Shown: in pieces, positions 34,063 to 42,456 of the stretch | Numbering within the stretch: the first letter of the stretch is position 1 | Layout of the letters: each line of letters begins with the position of its first letter | The notes under the pieces: generated by a model | The model's database searches: none | Told to the model about the DNA's origin: nothing | The model's input: the letters and a program-made list of their open reading frames with translations, nothing else | Translations under genes and position numbers: made by a program | Assembly: GCA_036787955.1 (NCBI GenBank) | Contig: DAIQOI010000017.1 | Coordinates: 1-48,613 of the forward strand | Source of the DNA: UBA2336 sp036787955 | GTDB taxonomy: Bacteria > Bacteroidota > Bacteroidia > Cytophagales > Cyclobacteriaceae | Length of the DNA stretch: 48,613 nucleotides | Direction: 5' to 3'

Positions 34063-35084
34063 TTCCACCCCTGTGCCTGAAGCGGCACAATATTGTTCTG
34101 TTTTGTTATCAGAATCTTTTCATCCGTATTTTCAGTAATGTACCCGATGAAGTGAATATCCGGATGGTTTTTAATTTTTTCAAAATCGGCTGGTGAAATG
34201 GTAAAGAGCAGTTCATAATCTTCGCCTCCATTCAGCGCGCAGGTTACCGGATCGAGTTTAAACTCCAGGGCAGCCGTATTGTAGGTTGTGGTGTCCAAAG
34301 GAATTTTATCTTCAAATATCCTGACCCCTGTTCCCGACTCACTGCAGATGTGAAATAGTTCCGAAGCCAGTCCGTCACTCACGTCAATCATGGAAGTGGG
34401 CAACACTCCGGTTTCGGCAAGTTCATGAACAATATCCGTGCGGGCTATGGGCCGCAGTTGTCTTCCAACTGCGTAGGCATATTTTTCCAGGCCCGGCTGC
34501 ATTTCCGGGTTGGCCAGGTACACTTCCTTTTCACGCTGCAACACCTGTAAGCCGATGTAGGCCGCCCCGAGGTCACCGGTAACACAAACAATATCTTTTG
34601 GCCGGGCACCACTGCGCAGCACAGTTTTATCTTTTGAAGCACGGCCCAGCGCAGTAACCGATACGATAAGTCCGGAACGTGAGGCACAGGTATCACCCCC
34701 GGCAAGATCAACACCGTATTGTTCGCAGGCGGCACGTATGCCTTCGTACAGTGCCTCTACTGCTTCAACCGAAAACCGATTACTCAGGCCTATGCTTACC
34801 AGCACATGCGTGGGCTGTCCGTTCATGGCTGCGATATCGGAAACATTGACTGACACGGCCTTATGACCCAGGTGCTGCAGGGGCGTAAACGACAAATCGA
34901 AATGAATACCTTCCACCAGCATATCGGCAGTCCAGAGCAGGTTATAGCTACCGGCATCAATTACAGCCGCGTCATCGCCTATGCCGGTGCGGGTTTCCGG
35001 ACGGCTGATGGAAACAGACTTTTTAATCCGCTCTATCAGGCCAAATTCACCGATTTCGCTGATTTCAGTACGTTTTTCTGTCAT
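34029..35084 (-). CDS. thiL: Thiamine-monophosphate kinase
   Basis: A protein of 351 residues that phosphorylates thiamine phosphate to thiamine diphosphate. Family blocks are 'IGEFGLIERIKK', 'TGIGDDAAVID' with metal-binding aspartates, 'LLWTADMLVEGIHFDLSF', 'VSVNVSDIAAMNGQPTHVLVSIGL', 'GVDLAGGDTC', 'GDLGAAYIGL' and 'MIDVSDGLASEL'. The open frame runs to 35183, but MTEKRTEISEIGEFG at 35084 is the homologous start. Its 3' end overlaps the kinase gene by 34 bp. A TACTTTTG box at 35139-35146 may be its -7 element. Confidence 0.93.
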   Translation of the reverse strand: MTEKRTEISEIGEFGLIERIKKSVSISRPETRTGIGDDAAVIDAGSYNLLWTADMLVEGIHFDLSFTPLQHLGHKAVSVNVSDIAAMNGQPTHVLVSIGLSNRFSVEAVEALYEGIRAACEQYGVDLAGGDTCASRSGLIVSVTALGRASKDKTVLRSGARPKDIVCVTGDLGAAYIGLQVLQREKEVYLANPEMQPGLEKYAYAVGRQLRPIARTDIVHELAETGVLPTSMIDVSDGLASELFHICSESGTGVRIFEDKIPLDTTTYNTAALEFKLDPVTCALNGGEDYELLFTISPADFEKIKNHPDIHFIGYITENTDEKILITKQNNIVPLQAQGWNHFRSSSGRGR

Positions 35085-35210
35085 GATTAAGCTGTTCGTA
35101 ACCGGCAGTCTGCCGCCTGTTCCTGATGATTGGTCCGGCAAAAGTACGCTTCTCCCGGCAATTACATACAGCCTGCCAGCCACGCCGCATTCATAATCAA
35201 ACGAAACGCC

Positions 35211-35390
35211 ATGAAAGCGGTGATTTACGCAGTCGTGGCTTTAATCCTGATGGTTGCGTGCAGCACGATACCCAAGCCTTACTACGAAACAAAGGAAGGC
35301 AAAAAGAAGCAGAAGTATTACAATGCCATACAGTTCGGGCAGCGCGATGTGCCGCCATTCCCGAACGTCAAAAAGCGCAAGAGCCGGTAG
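35211..35390 (+). CDS. Small lipoprotein, 59 residues
   Basis: MKAVIYAVVALILMVACSTI has a signal segment and lipobox (LMVAC, Cys18). It is followed by a short, basic tail with 'YYETKEGKKKQKYYNAIQFGQ' and 'PPFPNVKKRKSR'. The frame opens at 35130, but ATG 35211 gives the only sensible signal peptide. No known family; a short basic envelope lipoprotein. It lies divergent to thiL and 167 bp before the next gene. Confidence 0.7.
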   Translation: MKAVIYAVVALILMVACSTIPKPYYETKEGKKKQKYYNAIQFGQRDVPPFPNVKKRKSR

Positions 35391-35557
35391 TTCGGGCATC
35401 AGCCAAAAACCCCTGCACTGCTATAAGGTGTAAAACGCCAACCGGCAAACCGCACCTTTTCGCTGGTTACAGGAATGGCCCAATGCATGGTTTATCGCAT
35501 AATTGCTAATTTTACAGCCGGGCCAGAACTTTTGGTGGCTCTGAAAAGTTTTTGACT

Positions 35558-35983
35558 ATGAAACTCAGCCTGCCTATGGAAACCACCAGCGAAATACATG
35601 TAGAGTCTGCGCGCATCCAGCAGGAGATTAAGAACCACCTGGGCCTGCGCTCTTCCGATCTGGTGTTTGAGTTTGGGAGCGCTGACGGCAAAGTAAGACT
35701 GGATTTAATAACCATTAACCCGCGGCATAACCAGGCATTCCTTTTTCATTCCGTAACCGGAACCGACAAGCTGGATGCCCTGCGCAAAATGCTGGATTAT
35801 GTACAGAACTACAAGGAGAAGGAAAACAGTTATACCATTCAATGGGTAGCACGTGGCGACCGCGAGCTGCATACCTCCTATTTCCGGGCCAGCAACATTA
35901 TGGACGCCCTGCAAAAGCTGTACTACGGACGCGACATGAACACCATCACGGTATTTAGCGTGGTATTGAATCCGGTATCCTGA
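35558..35983 (+). CDS. Conserved protein of unknown function, 141 residues
   Basis: Starts MKLSLPMETTSEIHVESARIQ (ATG 35558, with ATG 35552 not ruled out). The rest is soluble and alpha/beta-like: 'SSDLVFEFGSADGKVRLDLI', 'TDKLDALRKMLDYVQNY', 'YFRASNIMDALQKLYYGRDMNTI'. No signal peptide, no metal motifs. I do not recognise it. It precedes the Fe-S assembly gene by 20 bp on the same strand and may be cotranscribed. Confidence 0.75.
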   Translation: MKLSLPMETTSEIHVESARIQQEIKNHLGLRSSDLVFEFGSADGKVRLDLITINPRHNQAFLFHSVTGTDKLDALRKMLDYVQNYKEKENSYTIQWVARGDRELHTSYFRASNIMDALQKLYYGRDMNTITVFSVVLNPVS

Positions 35984-36002
35984 TAATTAACCTAAAGCGC
36001 TT

Positions 36003-36329
36003 ATGATTTCAGTAACCGATAAAGCCAAAGAAAAGATCGTTGAACTTTACACCAAAGAAGGCAAGGGTAGTGAGCCTTATGTGCGGGTGGCCGTGAAAGG
36101 CGGTGGCTGCTCGGGCCTGAGGTACGACTTATCATTTGATGAAGCAGCCCAGCCAGCCGACCATGTATTTGAAGATAAGGGTATCCGCATTCTGGTGGAT
36201 AAAAAAAGCCTGTTGTATCTGCTGGGCACCACCCTTGATTTTTCGGATGGACTGAACGGAAAAGGTTTTCAGTTCATCAACCCCAACGCCTCGCGCACCT
36301 GCGGCTGCGGAGAGAGTTTTGCGGTTTAG
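36003..36329 (+). CDS. A-type iron-sulfur carrier (IscA/SufA/ErpA family)
   Basis: A protein of 108 residues that carries Fe-S clusters to apoproteins. The three cluster cysteines are Cys36 in 'VKGGGCSGLRY' and Cys100 and Cys102 in 'SRTCGCGESF'. Length and spacing are typical. It is the last gene before the sequence becomes AT-rich and the minus-strand repeat region begins. Which of IscA, SufA or ErpA cannot be told. Confidence 0.95.
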   Translation: MISVTDKAKEKIVELYTKEGKGSEPYVRVAVKGGGCSGLRYDLSFDEAAQPADHVFEDKGIRILVDKKSLLYLLGTTLDFSDGLNGKGFQFINPNASRTCGCGESFAV

Positions 36330-36476
36330 TTGGGAATATTAATACCTGACAAATCAATCTGACCGCACTGGTTTAAACACGCTTCCTTGTCCATTCTCAT
36401 CCATATTCTTAAAAAAAGCTGTCTATTATCTATTATTAACAGCCCTTAGGTAATAATCAGTTATATCTAACCTTAT

Positions 36477-36668
36477 CTAATTACGAACGTCAGACCTAAC
36501 TTTATTTGAAGTATTAGTTCTTTTAATAAGAAATGGTATTAATGAAAAGATTGTCAGAGACATTACTAGTGATTTCGATGTAATATCCCCATTCAGTATG
36601 TACCAAGCAATATTAAAAGCTATGGCTCCTGCTAATAGCATTAATAAGTATTGTACAAGCGACTTCAT
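36477..36668 (-). CDS. Small two-helix membrane protein
   Basis: A protein of 63 residues with two hydrophobic segments (about 5-25, VQYLLMLLAGAIAFNIAWYI, and 33-48, LVMSLTIFSLIPFLI) and a basic, Asn/Arg-rich tail. No cysteine, no family recognised. It lies 46 bp downstream of palindromic element 1. An alternative ATG in another frame at about 36690 gives only 25 codons, so the assigned frame is preferred. It could be a decayed or diverged member of the peptide position in the repeated module. Confidence 0.5.
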   Translation of the reverse strand: MKSLVQYLLMLLAGAIAFNIAWYILNGDITSKSLVMSLTIFSLIPFLIKRTNTSNKVRSDVRN

Positions 36669-36714
36669 TATGAAAGAAGATTTTCTTCATGGTTTGATAA
36701 ATTTATTTTTCCAA

Positions 36715-36784
36715 CCCATCCCCTCAGGAGCTCCCTCACAGGCTGCCCCTTCGGGCGACCGGCCGGTGAGGTGTGCAGGGGCGA
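36715..36784. repeat. Palindromic element copy 1
   Basis: Copy of a roughly 70-bp GC-rich element that contains CTGCCCCTTCGGGCGACC followed by GGCCGGTGAGG. This copy is the most diverged at its left arm (TCCCCTCAGGAG). It lies between the thioredoxin-like gene stop at 36833 and the small membrane protein gene. Confidence 0.85.
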
Positions 36785-36832
36785 AAGTTTTATGTTAATC
36801 CAAAATTAAATATTTATTAGTGTCAAAATGAG

Positions 36833-37306
36833 TTACAATGCCAGCAAAACCGATGACACTTCATTATCCTCTATCCGGATTAAATCAACCAATTTGGATG
36901 ATTCGAATTTTAATATAATGGGTTTAACTAAACCAAAATCATAAAGCAACCCTTCACCCCGGTCATCAATTAATACATTGACTCCACGATTTTTCACATC
37001 ATTAAGAATTTGATTCCACTCCTTTTTAAGTACCTTTCCAACAATAATCAATATGGTATTCTGCTTAAATTTTGCCGAATGAACAGCTAAAAAATGTTGA
37101 TCAATACAGCTCTCACGCGCATTCATGTTGATGACGTAATAAGTAACATTTTCCCCTTCTGATGCTGGTTGTCTATTGAATGTCTCAGCTAAATATCTTT
37201 TGAACTCCCTCTCCTCCCGGCTAAATTTTTTTGTTGAGCAACATAACAAAAAACCTATGAAGATGATGATAAAAGTCGGTATCTGCCTTATCAAAAAGTT
37301 ACTCAT
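36833..37306 (-). CDS. Thioredoxin-like lipoprotein, CxxC reduced to RxxC
   Basis: A protein of 157 residues. Signal segment with lipobox near Cys22/23 (FIGFLLCCST). The middle reads 'YYVINMNARESC', which aligns without gaps to 'LFVISANGCFSC' of the lipoprotein encoded at 46523-47014, in both cases after a similar N-terminal region. The first cysteine of the CxxC is Arg64 here and only Cys67 remains, so oxidoreductase activity by a disulfide mechanism is unlikely. It overlaps the preceding propeller gene by 8 bp, so it closes that operon. Earlier in-frame ATGs lie inside that gene and are ignored. Confidence 0.65.
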   Translation of the reverse strand: MSNFLIRQIPTFIIIFIGFLLCCSTKKFSREEREFKRYLAETFNRQPASEGENVTYYVINMNARESCIDQHFLAVHSAKFKQNTILIIVGKVLKKEWNQILNDVKNRGVNVLIDDRGEGLLYDFGLVKPIILKFESSKLVDLIRIEDNEVSSVLLAL

Positions 37307-38252
37307 TTTCAATAAATTCTTTAACAGGATTACGTCCCTGAATAGGAATAAGGAAATGCGCAACAGCACCATCAAAAATACCTGAAACATAAAACTTTCC
37401 ATCAAATACCCCCCGTATAATATACTTAGTACTAAGTATTTCATTAAAGGAATAATCCGACCTTTTCATTATAAACATCTTATTTTCGTTATTATCTGTA
37501 ATTTTAATAAGGTAGCAATTACCTGTGAACGAGTCGACATAAAACTCGTGCACTTCCTTACCGGCATTAACAGGTGGCAGCATAATTTCTTTTGCCTCTC
37601 CTGTTTTTGTATTATACTCTATGAGCATGTTTTTCTTACGATTAAAAATAAAAATATCATCACCGTCAGACTGATATTTAGAAAAACCAAGGACCTCCGA
37701 TCCCTTAAATTGAGTCACATCAGGTTTATTTGGCGTAAGGTTTGTGGTTACTTTTGTAAAACGAGGTACAATCCCTTGTTTTGAAAAATAATAGTGTGAT
37801 ATAACTTTTCCCTGTCTTGATCTTGCCAGAATCCCACTTTTAAACTGAATAAATAAATCGTACTTACCCAGTTGCTTTATCAAATCTTTATAGTTATAAT
37901 CAGATATCAATTTAAATTGATCATCAGAGATAGTTACCAGTATAGATCTTCTTAATGTAGAAACAGTAATTAGATCTTTATCAATTATTGAAGCATGATT
38001 TACATTATCTAAAAAAGATGATGATTCAGTGTAGGAAAGGTGTAAGGTATCAACTAAAAGTTTTTGGCGGTTAAACAAAAACAACTCTTGTACACCTACC
38101 AATACAAAATTTTGAGCATTCACATACATGAACCCAAGGTATAAACCCGTATTGGCTGGCTGCGCATAATATAAATCATTTTTTTCCTGTCCATGTATTT
38201 GATGGATTATTAAAAGATAAAAAAGCAGGAAACCGTATTTGATTAACTTCAT
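37299..38252 (-). CDS. Secreted propeller-like protein of the repeat region
   Basis: A protein of 317 residues with a signal peptide (MKLIKYGFLLFYLLIIHQIHG). It shows repeated beta-blade-like units with hydrophobic/aromatic spacing, such as 'NFVLVGVQELFLFNRQK', 'DIFIFNRKKNMLIEYNTKTG' and 'GNCYLIKITDNNENKMFIM'. No lipobox. It has the same operon position after the DUF4221-like lipoprotein, with which its ATG overlaps in ATGA. I infer a six-bladed propeller from the pattern; no named family is certain. Confidence 0.6.
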   Translation of the reverse strand: MKLIKYGFLLFYLLIIHQIHGQEKNDLYYAQPANTGLYLGFMYVNAQNFVLVGVQELFLFNRQKLLVDTLHLSYTESSSFLDNVNHASIIDKDLITVSTLRRSILVTISDDQFKLISDYNYKDLIKQLGKYDLFIQFKSGILARSRQGKVISHYYFSKQGIVPRFTKVTTNLTPNKPDVTQFKGSEVLGFSKYQSDGDDIFIFNRKKNMLIEYNTKTGEAKEIMLPPVNAGKEVHEFYVDSFTGNCYLIKITDNNENKMFIMKRSDYSFNEILSTKYIIRGVFDGKFYVSGIFDGAVAHFLIPIQGRNPVKEFIENE

Positions 38253-39433
38253 ATTTTAAAACGAATCAGATCAAACGAATAGGCCTCTTCAACATTATGC
38301 TCATTGAATGGATTTTCTTTACTTATCAGAATTCCATTCCGGGTTACGAAGACATCCAGAAAATTATATTTTTGACTTTCAAACACAGCTTCCCCGATAA
38401 TTTCACCCGTAGTTCGCATAACTATAACTGAAAATTTAGCCTGCAATTTTTGATTTAGCTTGCCCTCCGCATTTTTATTAGGCTGTCCGTGTTGAAAAAC
38501 CCGATACACCAGCTGATTAAAAGGGTCGTAATAAATTCCCACATAAGCCTCGTCAGTATGATAAGCCCTAATTTCAATATTTTCATCTATTTCCTGATCC
38601 CCTTTAAATCGGGTAATCTGATTGCGGGCAAACATGCTTGGTGCGCAAAAAAAAGTATCTTCCTCCACCCAATGAATTTCCGGTGAAGAGTCAAATTGTA
38701 TCCAGGTTGCCTGATTTAGTCTGGCAAAATGAGCAAATGGATTATGAGGTTTCGGTTCAATCAAATAACTATCCGGATATCTGCCCATCAATTGTTTCAA
38801 TTGCCCGTTAACAAGATCGATGCTGGCGAGATTAGGTGTTTTGTAAAGCACAGAATATTCAGCGCTACCGGACAGATTATTTAATATCAATATCCGTGAA
38901 ATCAGCGTTTTATTATCGCTATCATAGAAAAACGGGAGATTCAAATATTCACTTTTTCCATAAGCAGCAATAATAAATTCACCTGTAAGACTTTCATCTA
39001 ACATAAGAATGCTATCGGGCAAAGTAAAATCAAAATCCCAGAAATTTAATCTATTGCCTTTTCTATTTATCAAATAAAGCTGATTGATATCGTTTAACAG
39101 AAATATAGAATCCAGTGTATGAACGAACATGGCTCTGGGTGAAAGAATTTCATCCGGACCTTCTTGTTGCAATGAAATGGTGAATAAAAATTTTTTTTGT
39201 GCCAAACTATAAACATCAATTTTATTTGAAAATGGATCTAACCCCATGATTAATACGCACGTGTCGTCTTCATAAACAACAGGAGTTATATGATTATATT
39301 GGGTACCATCCAGAGGTATATCAATCGATTCAACGATTTCAAATTCCAGCAACGCGTGTTTAACCTTACAAGTTTGATTTTTACTGCAACCAGCAGACAA
39401 AAAAAGTAATAAAATTAGCTTTAGTATGCCCAT
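38249..39433 (-). CDS. Propeller lipoprotein of the repeated module (DUF4221-like)
   Basis: A protein of 394 residues. MGILKLILLLFLSAGC gives a lipobox, so it is probably membrane-anchored on the periplasmic or outer side. It shares with the proteins at 40216, 44676 and 47018 a region of 'YYDPFNQLVYRVFQHG' type (Y-D-P/R-[WYF]-x-x-[LF]-x-Y), an early 'QQEGPDEI' turn and a similar C-terminal 'VFVTRNGILISKENPFN'. This resembles DUF4221 lipoproteins; the name is from memory. The frame opens at 39523, but ATG 39433 is the signal-peptide start. A hairpin lies 16 bp upstream of it. Confidence 0.72.
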   Translation of the reverse strand: MGILKLILLLFLSAGCSKNQTCKVKHALLEFEIVESIDIPLDGTQYNHITPVVYEDDTCVLIMGLDPFSNKIDVYSLAQKKFLFTISLQQEGPDEILSPRAMFVHTLDSIFLLNDINQLYLINRKGNRLNFWDFDFTLPDSILMLDESLTGEFIIAAYGKSEYLNLPFFYDSDNKTLISRILILNNLSGSAEYSVLYKTPNLASIDLVNGQLKQLMGRYPDSYLIEPKPHNPFAHFARLNQATWIQFDSSPEIHWVEEDTFFCAPSMFARNQITRFKGDQEIDENIEIRAYHTDEAYVGIYYDPFNQLVYRVFQHGQPNKNAEGKLNQKLQAKFSVIVMRTTGEIIGEAVFESQKYNFLDVFVTRNGILISKENPFNEHNVEEAYSFDLIRFKI

Positions 39434-39449
39434 TAAGTAAAAATAAGTA

Positions 39450-39481
39450 AAGGGCAAATCCGGTAAATTGGATTTACCCTT
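39450..39481 (-). terminator. Hairpin between peptide and propeller genes, module 1
   Basis: In sense direction AAGGGTAAATCC / GGATTTGCCCTT pairs over 12 bases with one mismatch around an 8-nt loop, then TTACTTATTTTTA. It may terminate part of the transcripts after the peptide gene or mask the next start. Confidence 0.55.
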
Positions 39482-39504
39482 ATCTAACTTAGTAATAGGA
39501 ATTA

Positions 39505-39687
39505 TTATCGAACCGGAATACATTTAGCACAATCATTACCGTTTCTTCCCCAGCAAATCCCCAGGAAAAGCGTTCCTTCATCATAAACCTCTCCCGGTTT
39601 GCATGCCATAACCTGATTGTGAAAGATTGGCACAATAGCAAGTCCTACAACCATAAAAAGAGCAAATAATAATTTCTTTGAACGCAT
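39505..39687 (-). CDS. Secreted Cys-containing peptide, module 1
   Basis: A protein of 60 residues. MRSKKLLFALFMVVGLAIVP is a signal or membrane segment; the mature part has four cysteines ('MACKPGEVYDEG', 'LGICWGRNGNDCAKCIPVR'), suggesting two disulfides outside the cytoplasm. ATG 39687 is chosen because it follows palindromic element 2 by 18 bp and gives the signal peptide; an in-frame ATG further up would read through the repeat. It leads the operon with the propeller and thioredoxin-like lipoproteins. No known family; its layout recalls NVEALA-type Bacteroides peptides. Confidence 0.6.
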   Translation of the reverse strand: MRSKKLLFALFMVVGLAIVPIFHNQVMACKPGEVYDEGTLFLGICWGRNGNDCAKCIPVR

Positions 39688-39705
39688 AATTTTTTTTAAA
39701 CTTCC

Positions 39706-39778
39706 AACCCACCCCCTCCGGAGCCCCTCACCAACTGCCCCTTCGGGCGACCGGCCGGTGAGGTGTGCAGGGGTGAAT
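39706..39778. repeat. Palindromic element copy 2
   Basis: Same element as copies 3 and 4: CCCCCTCCGGAG, CTCACC, CTGCCCCTTCGGGCGACC, GGTGAGG, AGGGGTG. Outer, middle and inner stems can pair. Copies 2 and 4 also share the flank GAAACAAACTTAACACCCTG on the right. Confidence 0.92.
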
Positions 39779-39895
39779 TGTTGAAACAAACTTAACACCC
39801 TGTAAGGAAAAATCCACATCAATCTCGTTCATTTTCTTACATGGTATTTTGCTCAGCCCCGCCTGATAAAAACCGCGTTTTTAGTTCATATGACA

Positions 39896-39948
39896 AGATT
39901 CACACACACACACAGAAAATGTTACAAAACCGGGTAAAATCTTACATC
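39896..39948. repeat. CA-rich box copy 1
   Basis: A (CA)7 run followed by GAAAATGTTACAAAACCGGG and TAAAATCTTACAT. The same sequence, with small changes, occurs at 43371 and 46345. It lies 118 bp from palindromic element 2, on the upstream side of the module's peptide gene. Confidence 0.7.
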
Positions 39949-40215
39949 ATAGCCCTAAAATTTTAGCCCAACGCAGTATATGCCTGACCAAATGGAAAAC
40001 CTTTTGTCCTGCAGCATCTCCTGCGGCCGATGCCGCAGAGATCTGGCCTGAAACCCACAGGCAGCCAGCCGCTCCGCGTCAGTAAATTCCCTTCAACCGG
40101 TTTGCTTTATCCGGTAACGCCCTGTCGTTGTACCGGTGGTGCTCTCCAGCAGAGCGCCAGTTAGGAGACTATGCAGAGGATTGAACGGATTTGCGTTTCC
40201 GATATTTACCGAAAT
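39949..40215. other. Gene-free GC-rich stretch with stem-loops
   Basis: No gene is visible. The stretch is GC-richer than its surroundings and contains CTGCGGC-CGAT-GCCGCAG (40030-40050 area), a 7-bp stem with tetraloop extendable by ATCT/AGAT, and GCTCT-CCAGC-AGAGC near 40142. It lies downstream of the propeller gene at 40216. It could be remnant sequence or an unrecognised RNA. Confidence 0.35.
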
Positions 40216-41442
40216 TCATAACTTACGGATTGGTTTAAAAACTCTGAGGTAAATATGATCCTCATCTATATTCCGGTTGGCAGAATTATTTAAACTTATC
40301 AGCAGGCCATCTTTTGTAACGGCTGAAAGCGAAGGATTGTACGTTCTTACGGGCAATTGAAATTCGTTAATAAATTTAAATCCAAAGTCAAGAATCATGA
40401 TAGAGTACTTAAAGTCAGGCTCCCACTGCGGCTTACCCGCTGCATCGCGGTAGTCCATAGGATTTTTGACAATTCGGTAATACAGCCTTCTCCATGGATC
40501 ATAAAGCAGTTGATCATACCTTCCCTGGGTTACGTAAAAAATCTTTTCTTCTTCCTGTAAATTATCAATAATAACATGGGGGTCTAACGTTTTAAGTTCT
40601 TCCGGTAAATGTGTACTCTTTGCCCGAATCACGCGTTTCAACTCTTTGGTATTGATATCATAACAAAACAAATCATGGCTACCGCTAAAATGTACGATGT
40701 CATAGAAAGGGGTTAGTGTATGTTTAGGTAATTCTGAATACAGATAAATTTTTCCGGCCACAAACGGAAACTGGCCATAATTGGCCGAAACTTTTCTGTT
40801 AATCAGGTCGTATTCAACGAGATACGGATATTGATAACAGGCCGGCAACTCGGGGGCTACGTAGGGAGAAATACTGACTGTAATCTTTCCGCGGCTGTAG
40901 GTCACCTCAAAATTTTGGTGGATATACAAATCGTAAAGGAAATTGTTATACTTCAGGGTATCCGAAATTTCCCATTGATTAATAAGATTTGCCCTGGCGT
41001 CAATTAAAACGATTCTACGCTTCGGTGAGGTGGTCGTAAGAAATATGGAATCTTCGTTAACAAAACAAATTCCGGTTACACGTTCAATCCCTTCCGGCCC
41101 TTCATCCTTAAGGGGAATAATCAATTTCAGGTTTCGCTCATGAATACTGTAAATCTGAAGGCTGTGTGTATTCTGATTATAGATTATTAAACGTGTTTCA
41201 TCATTTATTGTAACAATTTGCTTAACCCAGTTCACAGGAGTAGTTAAAGAATCTACTTCAATAATTATCGTGTCGGTTGGTGCTAATTCGTAGTAAATGG
41301 CAGAGCGGGGGAGCTCTTCAATTGGAACATCATTCGTTTCATTGGGGATGGAAATAGGTTGCTTTCTGCAGGCAAGGAAGCATGCCGGAAAGCAGAAAAA
41401 AAGTAACAGAAATTTGAACGGACCAGGCTTAACAGGCAACAT
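40216..41442 (-). CDS. Propeller lipoprotein without a peptide partner (DUF4221-like)
   Basis: A protein of 408 residues. MLPVKPGPFKFLLLFFCFPACFLAC gives a lipobox at Cys25. Shared blocks with the neighbouring lipoproteins are 'PLKDEGPEGIERVTGICFVNEDSIFL', 'YDPWRRLYYRIVKNP' and the C-terminal 'LSAVTKDGLLISLNNSAN'. It sits directly behind the barrel gene at 41675, with a terminator-like hairpin 27 bp before the ATG, and lacks both the palindromic element and a peptide gene in front. It is therefore an orphan copy. Family name is from memory and not certain. Confidence 0.72.
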   Translation of the reverse strand: MLPVKPGPFKFLLLFFCFPACFLACRKQPISIPNETNDVPIEELPRSAIYYELAPTDTIIIEVDSLTTPVNWVKQIVTINDETRLIIYNQNTHSLQIYSIHERNLKLIIPLKDEGPEGIERVTGICFVNEDSIFLTTTSPKRRIVLIDARANLINQWEISDTLKYNNFLYDLYIHQNFEVTYSRGKITVSISPYVAPELPACYQYPYLVEYDLINRKVSANYGQFPFVAGKIYLYSELPKHTLTPFYDIVHFSGSHDLFCYDINTKELKRVIRAKSTHLPEELKTLDPHVIIDNLQEEEKIFYVTQGRYDQLLYDPWRRLYYRIVKNPMDYRDAAGKPQWEPDFKYSIMILDFGFKFINEFQLPVRTYNPSLSAVTKDGLLISLNNSANRNIDEDHIYLRVFKPIRKL

Positions 41443-41469
41443 CGGATTTAATATAAAAAATTTAAAAGA

Positions 41470-41496
41470 AAGGCCTACCAGAAATGCGGTGGCCTT
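41470..41496 (-). terminator. Hairpin before the orphan propeller gene
   Basis: AAGGCC-ACC and GGT-A-GGCCTT pair around an 8-nt loop, and in sense direction the right side is followed by TCTTTTAAATTTTTT. It is probably the terminator of the barrel gene upstream. It occupies the same position relative to the propeller ATG as in the three full modules. Confidence 0.6.
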
Positions 41497-41674
41497 CCTT
41501 CATAAAGCTTAAATACTATCCAATTCTGCCCCGACTCTCGGAATTATTGTGCTGCCGCTGTATTCCCGCAAAAGACACGTTGGTGGACTTTTCGGGTAAT
41601 TGAACAGCTGTTTATGTTTACAACCTGTCAAATTTCCCAGCCACTTTCAATACGAGGCTAAGACAACAATCCTC

Positions 41675-42283
41675 CTACTTCAGAAAATTCCAGCCTAATG
41701 AAATCTGGAACACACGGCTTTTTGTTTCATCCCCATTAGCGGCATCGTTAATATCCTGAACACCGATGTTATAGCGGACATCAACCGACAGCCCGAATGG
41801 CAAATCCCAGCCGCCACCGAGCGAAATGGACACATCACTGTTCTTGTAATAGTCCTTAACATCGTAGCTGAAATTCTGACCTAACAGGTTTGTACCTTTC
41901 ATCTCACCATCCAATAAAAGTCCAAACTGTGGGCCAACCTGAATATTCAATCCACTCACTACATAAAATTTCAACATAACCGGAATACTCAGGTATGTGA
42001 AATTGGTTCTATAATCGCCAAAAACTGTTTCTTTCAAATCGGTGCTTTGCGTAAAAAGCATTACTTCCGGTTGTATGGCCACTTTCGAAAATTTACCCCG
42101 GACAAACACCCCCAAATGATAACCTGTACGGGAATTATAGCTGGCCTCCGGATCGTCAACTTTCAGATTGGTGAGGTTTAAACCGCCTTTTAAACCAAAT
42201 GCTGCCTGGGCAACAGCATAATTGGCAGAAAAAGCTCCAAGAAAAAGTAAGGCAATGCAGAAAACAATTTGCTGTGGTTTCAT
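41675..42283 (-). CDS. PorT-like outer membrane barrel protein
   Basis: A protein of 202 residues. MKPQQIVFCIALLFLGAFSANYAVAQ is a signal peptide, then the 'FGLKGGLNLTNLKVD' start, 'KVAIQPEVMLFTQS', 'TYLSIPVMLKFYVVSGLNIQVGPQFGLLLDG', 'GLSVDVRYNIGVQDIND' and a final aromatic strand 'VFQISLGWNFLK'. This is the PorT-type eight-stranded beta-barrel family (outer membrane protein, PF13568-like). ATG 42283 is chosen over 42325 for the signal peptide. TATCTTTG on the minus strand at 42340-42347 is a candidate -7 box. The C-terminal half is homologous to the remnant at 43012. Confidence 0.85.
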   Translation of the reverse strand: MKPQQIVFCIALLFLGAFSANYAVAQAAFGLKGGLNLTNLKVDDPEASYNSRTGYHLGVFVRGKFSKVAIQPEVMLFTQSTDLKETVFGDYRTNFTYLSIPVMLKFYVVSGLNIQVGPQFGLLLDGEMKGTNLLGQNFSYDVKDYYKNSDVSISLGGGWDLPFGLSVDVRYNIGVQDINDAANGDETKSRVFQISLGWNFLK

Positions 42284-42339
42284 AACGGATACTGGTTTAA
42301 ATTCTTTATTAAATACAATTAACATATTTACAGTAACCG

Positions 42340-42347
42340 CAAAGATA
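42340..42347 (-). promoter_or_regulatory. Candidate -7 box for the PorT-like gene
   Basis: TATCTTTG (minus strand) lies 57 bp before the ATG at 42283; no TTTG box is found exactly 19 bp upstream. Confidence 0.45.
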
Positions 42348-42407
42348 GTTGATCAATCGCTAAACTGATCTATAGAACGTTAAATTCAGCAATAACCAGG
42401 ATAAAAA

Positions 42408-42438
42408 ACAAAAGGCCACTCCATGGAGGCGGCCTTTG
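42408..42438 (-). terminator. Intrinsic terminator after the interrupted barrel gene
   Basis: AAAGGCC / GGCCTTT pairs outside an inner CTCCATGGAG hairpin, followed in sense direction by TGTTTTTTATCC, about 20 bp beyond the stop codon. Confidence 0.8.
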
Positions 42439-42456
42439 CTTAAAAATCCATTTAAA

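Noticed and set aside
36669..36692. ATGAAGAAAATC start 24 bp from palindromic element 1 as the true peptide gene
   Set aside because: That frame ends after 25 codons without a signal peptide or cysteine pattern. It might be a frameshifted relic, but this cannot be shown.
41443..41520. 13-codon leader peptide before the orphan propeller gene
   Set aside because: Its frame coincides with the arms of the hairpin; it is more simply a terminator sequence.
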